A stretch of 64,000 nucleotides of DNA from Mesorhizobium_B sp035998495 (GTDB lineage Bacteria; Pseudomonadota; Alphaproteobacteria; Rhizobiales; Rhizobiaceae), in the NCBI GenBank assembly GCA_035998495.1, contig DASYHP010000064.1:1-64000 (forward strand). Direction: 5' to 3'. Below, one piece after another: positions 54,242 through 64,000 of this stretch. The stretch's first letter is position 1. The number at the start of each line of letters is the position of its first letter. A program made the translations under genes and the position numbers. Below the pieces are notes generated by a model that did not search any database, was not told where the DNA came from, and saw only the letters and a program-made list of their open reading frames with translations.

Positions 54242-54760
54242 CTAGGCCGCTCTGGGCCGCCGGAAGGCGGCCCAGAGCGCGATCAGGCCCAAACCCAGCG
54301 CGGCCAGGAAATTCCAGCCGGCGAGCGAGAGCCCGAGAATGCGCAGCGCCGCCTGGTCGCAGGAGGGCGGGATCACTTGGTCGAGCGCGTCGAGCACGCC
54401 CTGTCCGCCCGTGTCGGCGGGCGCCGCCACCGCGCCGCAATCGGTCGGCCCGACCCACCACCCCCATTCGACACCGGCATGGAACGCGCCCTGATAGGCG
54501 CCCCACAGCATCAGGAGCCCCGCCACGGCGAGAAGGGTTCGCGTGAGCGCGGCCGGCGCGTGCAGCACCGCGCCGAGAAGGGCCGCGGCCGCGGCCGGCA
54601 TGCCGAGATAATAGGGCACGCGCTGCTCCAGGCAGAGCGCGCAGGGGATGTAGCCACCCCAATGCTGGAACAGGAGCGCGCCACCCACGGTTGCCGCCAT
54701 GCCGAGAAGCAGCACCAGGGCGGCGGTGGCGTGAAAGCGCGAAGGCGAAGCGGAGGCCAT
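54242..54760 (-). CDS. dsbB: DsbB-type disulfide bond formation protein
   Basis: 172 residues, four transmembrane helices. Redox pairs CALC (Cys40, Cys43) near helix 2 and Cys108/Cys134 in the second periplasmic loop (PTDCG...PPSCD). Passes electrons from DsbA to quinone. Its stop directly adjoins the HNH stop. Confidence 0.93.
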   Translation of the reverse strand: MASASPSRFHATAALVLLLGMAATVGGALLFQHWGGYIPCALCLEQRVPYYLGMPAAAAALLGAVLHAPAALTRTLLAVAGLLMLWGAYQGAFHAGVEWGWWVGPTDCGAVAAPADTGGQGVLDALDQVIPPSCDQAALRILGLSLAGWNFLAALGLGLIALWAAFRRPRAA

Positions 54761-54804
54761 GGGCGGGGAATCTAGGGAGATGTTGAAGCAGAAAGAGGGC
54801 GGCG

Positions 54805-55416
54805 TCAGAACAGGAAGCGGACGGCGACGAATCCGCCGATCAGGAGGGCCATGAAAAGGGTGAAGAGCAGGCCCAGGCGCTTCTCGACGAACACGCGGAT
54901 GGGCTCGCCATAGCGGTGGAGAAGCCAGGACACGAAATAGAAGCGCAACCCCCGGCCGATGATCGACACGACCACGAAGAGCGCGAGGTTGAGGCCGGTC
55001 GCGCCGGAGAAGATGGTCAGCACCTTGTAGGGAAAGGGGGTTACGGCCGCAAACAGCACGCCCCACCCGCCCCATTCGTTGTACCAGCTTGCGACCTTCT
55101 CGAAGGATTCCTCGGCCCCGTAGAGTTCGAGGATCGGCTGGGCCACGGCTTCGTACAGGAACGCGCCAATCGCGTAGCCCAAGAGCGCGCCGAGCACGGA
55201 GGCCGCCGTGCAGACCGTGGCGTAGCGCAGCCAGCGCGTGGGACGCGCCAGCACCATGGGCATGAGCAGCACGTCGGGCGGGATGGGGAAGAAGGAGCTT
55301 TCGGCGAAGGACACGCCGGCCAGCGCCTGCTCGGCCTGGCGGGTTCGCGCGAGCCCCATGGTCCAGTCGTAAAGCCGGCGCAGGAGCCCCGTGCCACCCT
55401 TGTCCATCACCGCCAT
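54805..55416 (-). CDS. DedA/YqaA-family membrane protein
   Basis: 203 residues, start MAVMDKGGTGLLRRLYDWTM (an ATG three codons later is also possible). Hydrophobic helices and the SNARE-associated/DedA signature FAESSFFPIPPDVLLMPMVLA and FAAVTPFPYKVLTIFSGATGLN. Proposed to help flip membrane lipids or maintain proton motive force in relatives. It precedes dsbB by 44 bases on the same strand. Confidence 0.87.
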   Translation of the reverse strand: MAVMDKGGTGLLRRLYDWTMGLARTRQAEQALAGVSFAESSFFPIPPDVLLMPMVLARPTRWLRYATVCTAASVLGALLGYAIGAFLYEAVAQPILELYGAEESFEKVASWYNEWGGWGVLFAAVTPFPYKVLTIFSGATGLNLALFVVVSIIGRGLRFYFVSWLLHRYGEPIRVFVEKRLGLLFTLFMALLIGGFVAVRFLF

Positions 55417-55645
55417 GCCCGCCGCCTTTATCCTTCGACTGGAAACGCGCCGCCATGCCACAGGGGCGCCGCGGCTGGCTATAGCAGCCTGCCTCGCGGG
55501 AGGCCAAAGCGCGCGCCTGTGGCTTTCTTGCGTCGTTCTCCAGATCCCTTCGCACGCGAAGCCCGCAAAGAGTGCTGGACCGGGCTTGGCCGCCTGTGGC
55601 ATGGGAACGCGCGGCGGCCCTTGCCTGGGCCGGCCGTTCGGTCAT

Positions 55646-55732
55646 GCGGGCGTGGCGGAACTGGTAGACGCGCCGGACTCAAAATCCGGTTCTGGTGACA
55701 GAGTGTCGGTTCGATTCCGACCGCCCGCACCA
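55646..55732 (+). tRNA. tRNA-Leu (anticodon CAA)
   Basis: 87 bases with the 3' CCA encoded (55730-55732). Acceptor GCGGGCG pairs with CGCCCGC, the anticodon stem CCGGA/TCCGG encloses CTCAAAA with CAA at 55680-55682, a long class-II variable arm follows, and the T-arm is GTCGG-TTCGATT-CCGAC. Reads UUG. Confidence 0.97.
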
Positions 55733-55809
55733 ACCCACCCGCCTTGATGGCCAGGGCACAGGCCTGTGGTCGGCATGATGACGGCAAGAGGCGCGCCACA
55801 GGCCGCCGG

Positions 55810-56745
55810 CTAACCCCCGTCTCTCGAATAGGGCGCGCCAAGAGCCGCGGGAAGGCGGGAACGGCGACCGAACATCACCAGAACCGTCATGACGGCGAGA
55901 TAAGGGATCGCCTGCACCGCGTCTGTGGGGACGTCGACGCCCGCCACCTGCAACGCCGTGGCCAGCGCCAGGCATAGACCGAACAGCAAGGCGCCGAGCA
56001 ACACCCAGAGCGGGCGGCCCCGCGCGAGCATGGCGAGCACGATGGCGAGAAAGCCCGCGCCATTGGTCACGAAGGGCACGAAGACGGCGGCGCCGACCTG
56101 CGCGAGATAAGCGCCGCCCAGGCCGGCCATCGCCCCCGTCGCCAGAACCGCGGCCGTGCGGGTGCGGATCACGTCGATGCCCGCCGCTTCGAGCGCGTCC
56201 GGCCTGTCGCCCGCCGCCTTGAGGTGCAGGCCGAGCGTCAGCCGCCGGTAGACGAAGGCCATCACCGCGACGAGGGCGAAGGCGAGATAGACGAGCGCAT
56301 GATGCCTGAAGAGCGCCGGTCCCAGCACCGGCAGATCGGCCAGAAACGGAACGGACGTGACGCTCGCGGCCGGCAGCCGGGGATAGGTGCGGGCGAAATG
56401 GACGTGGTGAAGGAGCGCCGTGAGCCCCTGGCACCCCAGAGTGAGGCCGACGCCGACGACCACCTGGTCGAGTCCGAGCCGCACGCAGAGGAGCGCGACG
56501 ATCAAGGCCGCCGCCATTCCCGCCGCGGCCCCCGCCCCGAAGCCGAGCCAGAACGACCCGGAGGCAAGGGCCGTGGCGAAGCCGGCGAAGGAGCCTGCGA
56601 TCATCATGCCTTCGAGGCCGATGTTCAGCACGCCCGATTTCTCGGACATCTGCTCCCCGAGCCCGGCCAAGAGCAGCGGCACCGCGGCCGTGACGGCCCC
56701 GAAGAGCAGCGCGCCGATGAACGCCGTGCTCATGAGCGGCGTCAC
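55810..56745 (-). CDS. BMP-family ABC importer, permease 2
   Basis: 311 residues, GTG start at 56745 (TPLMSTAFIGALLFG) with GGAGGGA 6 bases upstream, overlapping the previous permease stop as GTGA. About eight transmembrane helices; EKSGVLNIGLEGMMIAGSFAGF is the signature of branched-chain/nucleoside-type permeases. Forms the channel with permease 1. Confidence 0.9.
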   Translation of the reverse strand: MTPLMSTAFIGALLFGAVTAAVPLLLAGLGEQMSEKSGVLNIGLEGMMIAGSFAGFATALASGSFWLGFGAGAAAGMAAALIVALLCVRLGLDQVVVGVGLTLGCQGLTALLHHVHFARTYPRLPAASVTSVPFLADLPVLGPALFRHHALVYLAFALVAVMAFVYRRLTLGLHLKAAGDRPDALEAAGIDVIRTRTAAVLATGAMAGLGGAYLAQVGAAVFVPFVTNGAGFLAIVLAMLARGRPLWVLLGALLFGLCLALATALQVAGVDVPTDAVQAIPYLAVMTVLVMFGRRSRLPAALGAPYSRDGG

Positions 56746-57830
56746 GCGGCTCCCTCCGGCGTGTTGCGGGCGCGGCGATCCAGATATTCGGAGCATGCGA
56801 GGACGACCAGCACCAGCGCGACCAGCACAAACGTGAAGGCGCTCGGCACCCCAGTGCGCCGGGCAGCGCTCTCGCCGCCGATCGACAGGACCGAGAGCAG
56901 AAGAACGAAACCGACCGCTGCAAACCCGTTGAGGCGGGCCAGGAGCACGGTGGGGACGACGAGCAGCCCATAGGCGGGGTTCCAGTCCGCCCGCACATTG
57001 CCCTGGATGCCAAGGACCTCGATCGCGCCAGCCGCCCCCGCCAGGCCGGCGGACAACGCAAAGGCGCAAATGGTCAACCAGGGAAGGTCAAGCCCGGCAT
57101 GGATGGCGGCGCGCGGATTGACGCCCATCACGCGCAGCCGCAGGCCGAAAGCGGTGCGCGTCATCGCGAGGTGGACCAAGATTATGGTGAAGAGGCCGAG
57201 AAGGAGGCCGCTGCTGACCGTCGTCTCGAAGAGGCGCGGCAGCCTGTCCTCGACAGGCAGCGTGCGCGTCTGCGGCACGGTCGTTTCGGGGTCGCGCAGG
57301 CCCAGCTTGACGACCAGGTTGGCGAGCGAGACGCCCAGGAAGGTCATCATCAGCGTGGACACGATCTCGTTCACGCCGCCATACGCCTTGAGCAGGGCGG
57401 GAAGCATGGCCCAGGCCGCCCCCACCAGCGCGGCGAGACTGAACGCGACGAGGATGGCCGCCCCGGACGGGAGAATGGCGGCGAGCGCAGGCGCGCTGGC
57501 CGCGGCCGCCACCGCGCCGAGCAGGAACTGCCCGTCCACGCCGAGATTCCACAGGCCGGCCCGGAAGGCGACGATGAGCCCCGCCGCCAGAAACAGGAGC
57601 GGCGCCATGCGCGTCAGGGTCTGCTGGACGCCCGAAGGCGACAACAGGCCTCGACCGGCGACCGTGCCGTAGTAGTTCAGGGGATCGACGCCGACCGCCC
57701 AAAGGATGACGCCGCCTCCGAACAGGGCAGCGAGGACCGGCATGAGGGTCAGCGCCAGCCACCGGAAGATTTTCCCGGGCCGCCACGGACGCGCCGCACC
57801 GAGGTCGGCTGGCAGGTCCTGCGGGCTCAC
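56742..57830 (-). CDS. BMP-family ABC importer, permease 1
   Basis: 362 residues, GTG start overlapping the ATPase stop as GTGA. About ten hydrophobic segments; FRAGLWNLGVDGQFLLGAVAAAA is the matching permease signature, and VGLLVVPTVLLARLN-like helices close the protein. Works with permease 2 in nucleoside-type uptake. Confidence 0.9.
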   Translation of the reverse strand: MSPQDLPADLGAARPWRPGKIFRWLALTLMPVLAALFGGGVILWAVGVDPLNYYGTVAGRGLLSPSGVQQTLTRMAPLLFLAAGLIVAFRAGLWNLGVDGQFLLGAVAAAASAPALAAILPSGAAILVAFSLAALVGAAWAMLPALLKAYGGVNEIVSTLMMTFLGVSLANLVVKLGLRDPETTVPQTRTLPVEDRLPRLFETTVSSGLLLGLFTIILVHLAMTRTAFGLRLRVMGVNPRAAIHAGLDLPWLTICAFALSAGLAGAAGAIEVLGIQGNVRADWNPAYGLLVVPTVLLARLNGFAAVGFVLLLSVLSIGGESAARRTGVPSAFTFVLVALVLVVLACSEYLDRRARNTPEGAA

Positions 57831-59389
57831 GCCGCCGCCCCCGCCATGAGGCGGCCCACCTTCTCGCGCGCCGAACTCCCGCCGGCCACGACGCCCGCGA
57901 CCGCGCCGCCCCTCAGAACGACGATGCGGCTGGCGAGATCGATCAGTTCGTCGAGGTCGCTGGAGATCAGCAGCACGCCGGCGCCGCGCTGAGCGAGGCC
58001 GCGGATGCGCGCCCTCGTCGCCGCGGCCGTGGCGAGATCGAGCCCGTGCGTGGGCTTGCTGCAGATAGCCAGTCTCGCGCCCTCGTCAAGCTCGCGCGCC
58101 AGAAGGATTTTCTGGACATTGCCGCCGGAAAGGTTTCCGGCCGGCGCATCCACGCTCGTGGCGCGAATGTCATAGGCGCGGGCAAGCGCCACGGCATTCT
58201 TGCCGATGGCGCGCCGCCGTTCCCAGCCAAGCCGCCAGAAGGGTCTTTGGCCGATCCGCTTCAGGAACAGGTTGTGCGCGACGGACAGGTTCGCGGCGAT
58301 CCCCTCCCCCAAACGGTCGTCGGAGAGATGGCGCAGGCCGAGTGCGCGCCGCTCAGCGAGCGTCAGCCCCGCGATCTCCCTGCCGTCGAGGCGGATGCTT
58401 CCACTGCCGTCCCGCCGTTGGCCGGAAAGGAGCTCGGCGAACTCTCTCTGGCCCTGACCCTCGATCCCGGCGATGCCGACGATCTCGCCGGCGCCGACGT
58501 CGAGGTCGATCGTGGAAAGGCCCGGCGCCGCGCGGTCCGGCGGAAGCGAAAGGCCGCTGACCTTGAGAACCGGCCTGCCGCGCGCAGCAAGCGCTTCCGC
58601 TCTCGATCCTTGCCGCGCGAGGTTCGGGGGAGCGCTCCCAAACATCATCGCGACGATCTCGGCGGCCGGCGCGTCCTCGGCCGTGCCCTTGAGGCGCTCG
58701 GGCGGGATCTCGCCGACCTTGCGCCCCCGCCTGAGAACGGAAATCCGGTCCCCGAAGGCAAGGGCTTCCCTGAGCTTGTGGGTGACGAGGACGATGCCCA
58801 CCCCGCGTTCGGCCAGCCTGCCCATCAAGGCGCCGAGCCGGTCGACGCCCGCCGGCGCCAGCATCGACGTCGCCTCGTCGAGCAGCAGGACCCGGCTGTC
58901 GCGCAGCAGGGCCCTGAGGATCTCGGCCTGCTGCCGCTCGGCGGGCGACAGTTTCGACACCCGCGCGTCGAGGGGCACCAGAACATCAAGCTCCGACGCC
59001 AGACGATGCGCTTGACCCCGCAGTTCCGCCCTTTTGGGCCTTTGCCACCAGGGGGTGTCCAGAAGCAGGTTTTCCTCGACCGTGAGCGTCGGCGCGAGCA
59101 AAGCGTGCTGAAAGACGGTCCCGATGCCGCTTGAAAGGGCCGCGCGCGGCGGGTCCAGCCGGCGCGCCGCGCCATCGATGACGACCGCGCCGCCGTCAGG
59201 TCGATGCCGTCCGGACAGGATGCCGACAAGGGTCGATTTTCCCGCCCCGTTCTCGCCCAGGAGCACATGGACCTCGCCGGGGCGAAGCTCGAGGCCGACG
59301 CCGTCCAGGGCGACCACGCCGGGAAAGCGCTTGGTCACGTTGACAAGCGCGATCACCGGCTCGCGCGGCATGGGAGCGGCCATGCGCAT
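57827..59389 (-). CDS. BMP-family ABC importer, double ATPase
   Basis: 520 residues with two ATP-binding cassettes. The first (about 12-250) has GENGAGKST and LSPAERQQAEILRALL; the second (about 270-510) has NLSGGNVQKILLAREL with a degenerate Walker A (GIEGQGQRE), the usual asymmetry in sugar/nucleoside ATPases. GAGAGGGG lies upstream of the ATG. Powers uptake. Confidence 0.94.
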   Translation of the reverse strand: MRMAAPMPREPVIALVNVTKRFPGVVALDGVGLELRPGEVHVLLGENGAGKSTLVGILSGRHRPDGGAVVIDGAARRLDPPRAALSSGIGTVFQHALLAPTLTVEENLLLDTPWWQRPKRAELRGQAHRLASELDVLVPLDARVSKLSPAERQQAEILRALLRDSRVLLLDEATSMLAPAGVDRLGALMGRLAERGVGIVLVTHKLREALAFGDRISVLRRGRKVGEIPPERLKGTAEDAPAAEIVAMMFGSAPPNLARQGSRAEALAARGRPVLKVSGLSLPPDRAAPGLSTIDLDVGAGEIVGIAGIEGQGQREFAELLSGQRRDGSGSIRLDGREIAGLTLAERRALGLRHLSDDRLGEGIAANLSVAHNLFLKRIGQRPFWRLGWERRRAIGKNAVALARAYDIRATSVDAPAGNLSGGNVQKILLARELDEGARLAICSKPTHGLDLATAAATRARIRGLAQRGAGVLLISSDLDELIDLASRIVVLRGGAVAGVVAGGSSAREKVGRLMAGAAA

Positions 59390-59424
59390 GAAGCCCCTCT
59401 CCGCCGCGATCCGGCCCGCCCGCG

Positions 59425-60453
59425 CTACTCCTTCACATCGCTCATCAGGGCGCGGACGGCCGTGGCCTCGAACTCCGGCTCGACAAGATTCCTGCCCGCC
59501 ACCACATCCTCCCGGATCGTCATGATCTCGGCCCAGACATCGTCCGGGATCTGTTCGGTCTTGAGAAGCTCGACGGAGTTGTCGCGCAAGCCGATCGAAT
59601 AGCTCCTGGTACCGAAGGCGTCGGCCCTCAAATCGGCGATCATCGCGGAATAGACCGGCTCGATGTTCCAGACGACCGAGGACAGGAGGTGTCCCTTGTC
59701 GATCGCGGTCTTGTCGCCGATCACGTCGATGAACAGCACCTTGCCGCCGTCTGGGGCCTTCGCCGTCTCGACGGCCTGCAGCATGCCGAAGCTGGAGCCG
59801 TTGCCCTGGCCGAACACGATGTCGGCGCCGGCCGCGATCACGCTTTCGGTGACGCGCTTGCCGCCGGCCGCGTCGCTGTAGGCGGCGAGGCCGATCACCG
59901 CGTAGATCAGCCGGACGTCCCTGTTCTCGTCTCTGACCCCCTGCGCGAAGGCGGCGGAATGCGAGTTCCAGGAAGGCGGCTCGCCCGAGACGACGACCCC
60001 GACCACTTTCGACCGCGTCATCTTGGCGGCGAGCCGGCCCGCAAGATACGCCCCCTCGTGGCCCGAGAGCGTGTAATCGGCCACCAGCCCCGGCACGAGG
60101 CTGTTGGGCGCGTCCACGATCGCGACGGGCACGCCCGTCTCCTTTGCGATCTCGGGCGCGGCGGTGTTATAGCCGCTGGCATGGGCGATCATCAGGCTCA
60201 CGCCCTCCTCGGCGAGTTCGCGCAGCACCGGCCTGACATCGCCGTAGCCCAGGCCTTCCGCGACCTCGATGGCGACGCCGGCGGCGGCGCCCGCCGCTTT
60301 CGCCGCCTCGATGCCTTGTTGGTTCCAGCCGTAATCCGTGCCCAGTTCCGGGGTCAGGATGGCGATGGAACTCACTTCCGCGGCGCCGGCGCTCATGCCC
60401 GCCAGGGCGAGAAGAAGGAAAGCCGCAAGGGCATGACTCAGGCGGTTCTTCAT
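59425..60453 (-). CDS. BMP-family substrate-binding protein
   Basis: 342 residues, start MKNRLSHALAAFLLLALAGMSAGAAE, a cleavable signal peptide without a lipobox. The Med/BMP fold has VSSIAILTPELGTDYGWNQQG, DYTLSGHEGAYLAGRLAA and FGQGNGSSFGMLQAV. Relatives bind purine nucleosides. First gene of the four-gene importer; the tight GTGA overlaps downstream support one operon. Confidence 0.92.
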   Translation of the reverse strand: MKNRLSHALAAFLLLALAGMSAGAAEVSSIAILTPELGTDYGWNQQGIEAAKAAGAAAGVAIEVAEGLGYGDVRPVLRELAEEGVSLMIAHASGYNTAAPEIAKETGVPVAIVDAPNSLVPGLVADYTLSGHEGAYLAGRLAAKMTRSKVVGVVVSGEPPSWNSHSAAFAQGVRDENRDVRLIYAVIGLAAYSDAAGGKRVTESVIAAGADIVFGQGNGSSFGMLQAVETAKAPDGGKVLFIDVIGDKTAIDKGHLLSSVVWNIEPVYSAMIADLRADAFGTRSYSIGLRDNSVELLKTEQIPDDVWAEIMTIREDVVAGRNLVEPEFEATAVRALMSDVKE

Positions 60454-60549
60454 TTGGCCTTGCTCGGCTCCGTCTCGAGAAGCCGCACTTGTGGTCCGCC
60501 CGGCCGCGATCCGCAAGCGCCAGCACGCCGGCCGCAACGGGCCAGGCTC

Positions 60550-60981
60550 ATGCTTTTGTTCATGTTCACGCTGATGCACGTCCTCGCTTCGGCCGCCAAC
60601 GCGGCGGAGCTCGACGCGACGACCGCATCAAGCGAGATGAAGGGATGGGTCGCGCGGCCCTTGCTGGTCACCAATGCCGGCAGGAACAGGCTGGTGTGCC
60701 AGGCGGCGCTCGCGCACTGGCTCTCACATGACTTCGCCAGCCTCGACGCGAACCAGACGGCCCGACTGGAGCTCTGGTTCGACCCGCTGACCGGAACGCA
60801 CGCCCTGCGCGGCGTCCGCGGTGAGCCCATCCCGCTCGAAGCCCTTTGGTGCGGCATCAGCGGGCGCGTCTATCGAACGCGCGCGCTCATTCCGCTGGAC
60901 CGGGACAGGACGGCACGGGCTTCGACCGCATCGGTGACCTGCCGCTCCCAAGGCGAGAGGGTTGTCTGCTCGCCTCCGTAG
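60550..60981 (+). CDS. Secreted four-cysteine protein of unknown function
   Basis: 143 residues from the ATG at 60550. Signal peptide MLLFMFTLMHVLASAANAAE. The mature part carries four cysteines (LVCQAALAHW, LWCGISG, VTCRSQG, VVCSPP) that could form two disulfides, and a Trp-rich stretch. I do not recognise a family. It is divergent from the BMP operon and 93 bases before the copA start. A link to copper is only positional. Confidence 0.65.
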   Translation: MLLFMFTLMHVLASAANAAELDATTASSEMKGWVARPLLVTNAGRNRLVCQAALAHWLSHDFASLDANQTARLELWFDPLTGTHALRGVRGEPIPLEALWCGISGRVYRTRALIPLDRDRTARASTASVTCRSQGERVVCSPP

Positions 60982-61009
60982 CGAGGGATTTTTCCCGGCG
61001 GCCGGGCTC

Positions 61010-61040
61010 TTGACCTTCCCATCATGGGAAACCCTATCTG
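61010..61040 (+). promoter_or_regulatory. CueR/HmrR-type copper-responsive promoter of copA
   Basis: TTGACC (61010-61015), a 19-base spacer and TATCTG (61035-61040). The long spacer and its perfect palindrome TTCCCAT-C-ATGGGAA (61016-61030) are diagnostic of MerR-family activation, and the sequence resembles known CueR/HmrR sites at copper ATPase genes. It lies 35 bases upstream of the copA ATG. Confidence 0.8.
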
Positions 61041-61074
61041 TTTCCGCAGTGAGCCGATATCGGGAGTTAAACCC

Positions 61075-63627
<2,553 letters not shown>

Positions 63628-63667
63628 ACATCTCCAGCCGCCTCGACAGGACAGGCGCGGAGTGGCT

Positions 63668-64000
63668 TCACCCCCGGTTGAAGCTGGGTTTCCGCTTTTC
63701 CACGAAGGCGGCCATGCCCTCCTTCTGCTCGGCCAGGGCGAACATGGAGTGGAACACGCGCCGCTCGAAGCGCAGGCCCTCGGCGAGCGGCACCTCGTCG
63801 GCGCGCTCGATCGCCTCCTTGGTCATCATGGCCGCCGTGAGCGGTTTTTCCGCGATCACCGCGGCCATCTTCATCGCCTCGGCCTCGAGCTCGGCGGCGG
63901 GGAAGACGCGGGCGGCGAGGCCCGACCGCTCCGCCTCCTCCGCGCCCATCATCCGGCCGGTCAGGCAAAGCTCCATCGCCTTGGAGCGGCCGACGAGGCG
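63668..64000 (-). CDS. Enoyl-CoA hydratase/isomerase, truncated by window edge
   Basis: The last 110 codons of a crotonase-family protein; the 5' part lies beyond position 64000. RLVGRSKAMELCLTGRMMGAEEAERSGLAARVFP and KEAIERADEVPLAEGLRFERRVFHSMFALAEQKEGMAAFVEKRKP are the standard C-terminal half. Beta-oxidation step two; consistent with hbd and etfAB elsewhere in the window. Confidence 0.92.
   Translation of the reverse strand, partial: RLVGRSKAMELCLTGRMMGAEEAERSGLAARVFPAAELEAEAMKMAAVIAEKPLTAAMMTKEAIERADEVPLAEGLRFERRVFHSMFALAEQKEGMAAFVEKRKPSFNRG

Noticed and set aside
55646..55732. tRNA-Leu as a proven integration site
   Set aside because: No integrase gene and no repeat of the tRNA 3' end seen within the window.

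Overview
The window is high-GC alphaproteobacterial chromosome, most likely from the order Hyphomicrobiales (Rhizobiales). The evidence is the gene content (DUF4167 protein, the TIGR02302/DUF4175 membrane protein, an alphaproteobacterial NDUFAF5-like protein, a large L,D-transpeptidase), the conserved blocks clpB / DUF4167 / prmC-prfA / ptsP-lysC and DUF1178 / nitrilase / grxC / comF, and rhizobial-type signals (TTGACA-N17-CTATAT rRNA promoter, GANTC sites, an EcfG-like GGAAC-N17-CGTT promoter). I cannot name the genus. Almost everything is chromosomal housekeeping. There is no CRISPR array, insertion sequence or prophage.

Layout. 1-273: promoter and boxA leader of an rRNA operon reading out of the left edge. 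712-5201: M23 envelope peptidase, DHA2-type MFS exporter, and an unrecognised membrane-anchored protein. 5292-9250: a non-homologous end-joining (NHEJ) operon, ku - small unknown gene - ligD, read leftward. Its promoter region carries ten GANTC sites in 100 bases, nine of them on a 10.5-base (one helical turn) lattice. The two boxes of a general-stress-sigma-like promoter sit exactly in the linkers of that lattice. This is the most unusual structure in the window. 9569-14180: L,D-transpeptidase and clpB, with a CtrA-type box between them. 14449-21606: small membrane protein, DUF4167, prmC-prfA, ptsP, lysC.

21802-30179: cytochrome b561, ChaC-like enzyme, ubiG, EamA transporter, DUF1178, nitrilase, grxC, comF, NDUFAF5-like protein, Flp pilin, Nudix hydrolase and GNAT protein. 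30190-38805: argJ, parvulin isomerase, secA, a Phd antitoxin followed by a decayed vapC, a helix-hairpin-helix protein and TIGR02302. 39014-43996: lysA, an LptM-like lipoprotein, argH, tlpA, and a free-standing LigD-type polymerase that may add to the NHEJ set. 44067-49619: outer-membrane beta-barrel, 3-hydroxybutyryl-CoA dehydrogenase, etfA/etfB, rhomboid protease, cobalamin adenosyltransferase, twin-TM protein. 49641-55416: SDR, YihY, GluQ-RS, alkylpurine glycosylase, HNH nuclease, dsbB, DedA-like protein. 55646-63627: tRNA-Leu(CAA), a four-gene BMP-family ABC importer with GTGA overlaps, a secreted four-cysteine protein, and copA behind a CueR/HmrR-type 19-base-spacer promoter. An enoyl-CoA hydratase runs off the right edge.

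Functional threads: DNA end-joining and alkylation repair; envelope growth and secretion (M23, L,D-transpeptidase, secA, parvulin, LptM, dsbB, tlpA); lysine and arginine synthesis (lysC, lysA, argJ, argH); and electron transfer and fatty-acid oxidation (etfAB, hbd, enoyl-CoA hydratase). Coding starts were set from ribosome-binding sites, overlaps and family N-termini. Long open frames opposite real genes are by-products of high GC and were left out.
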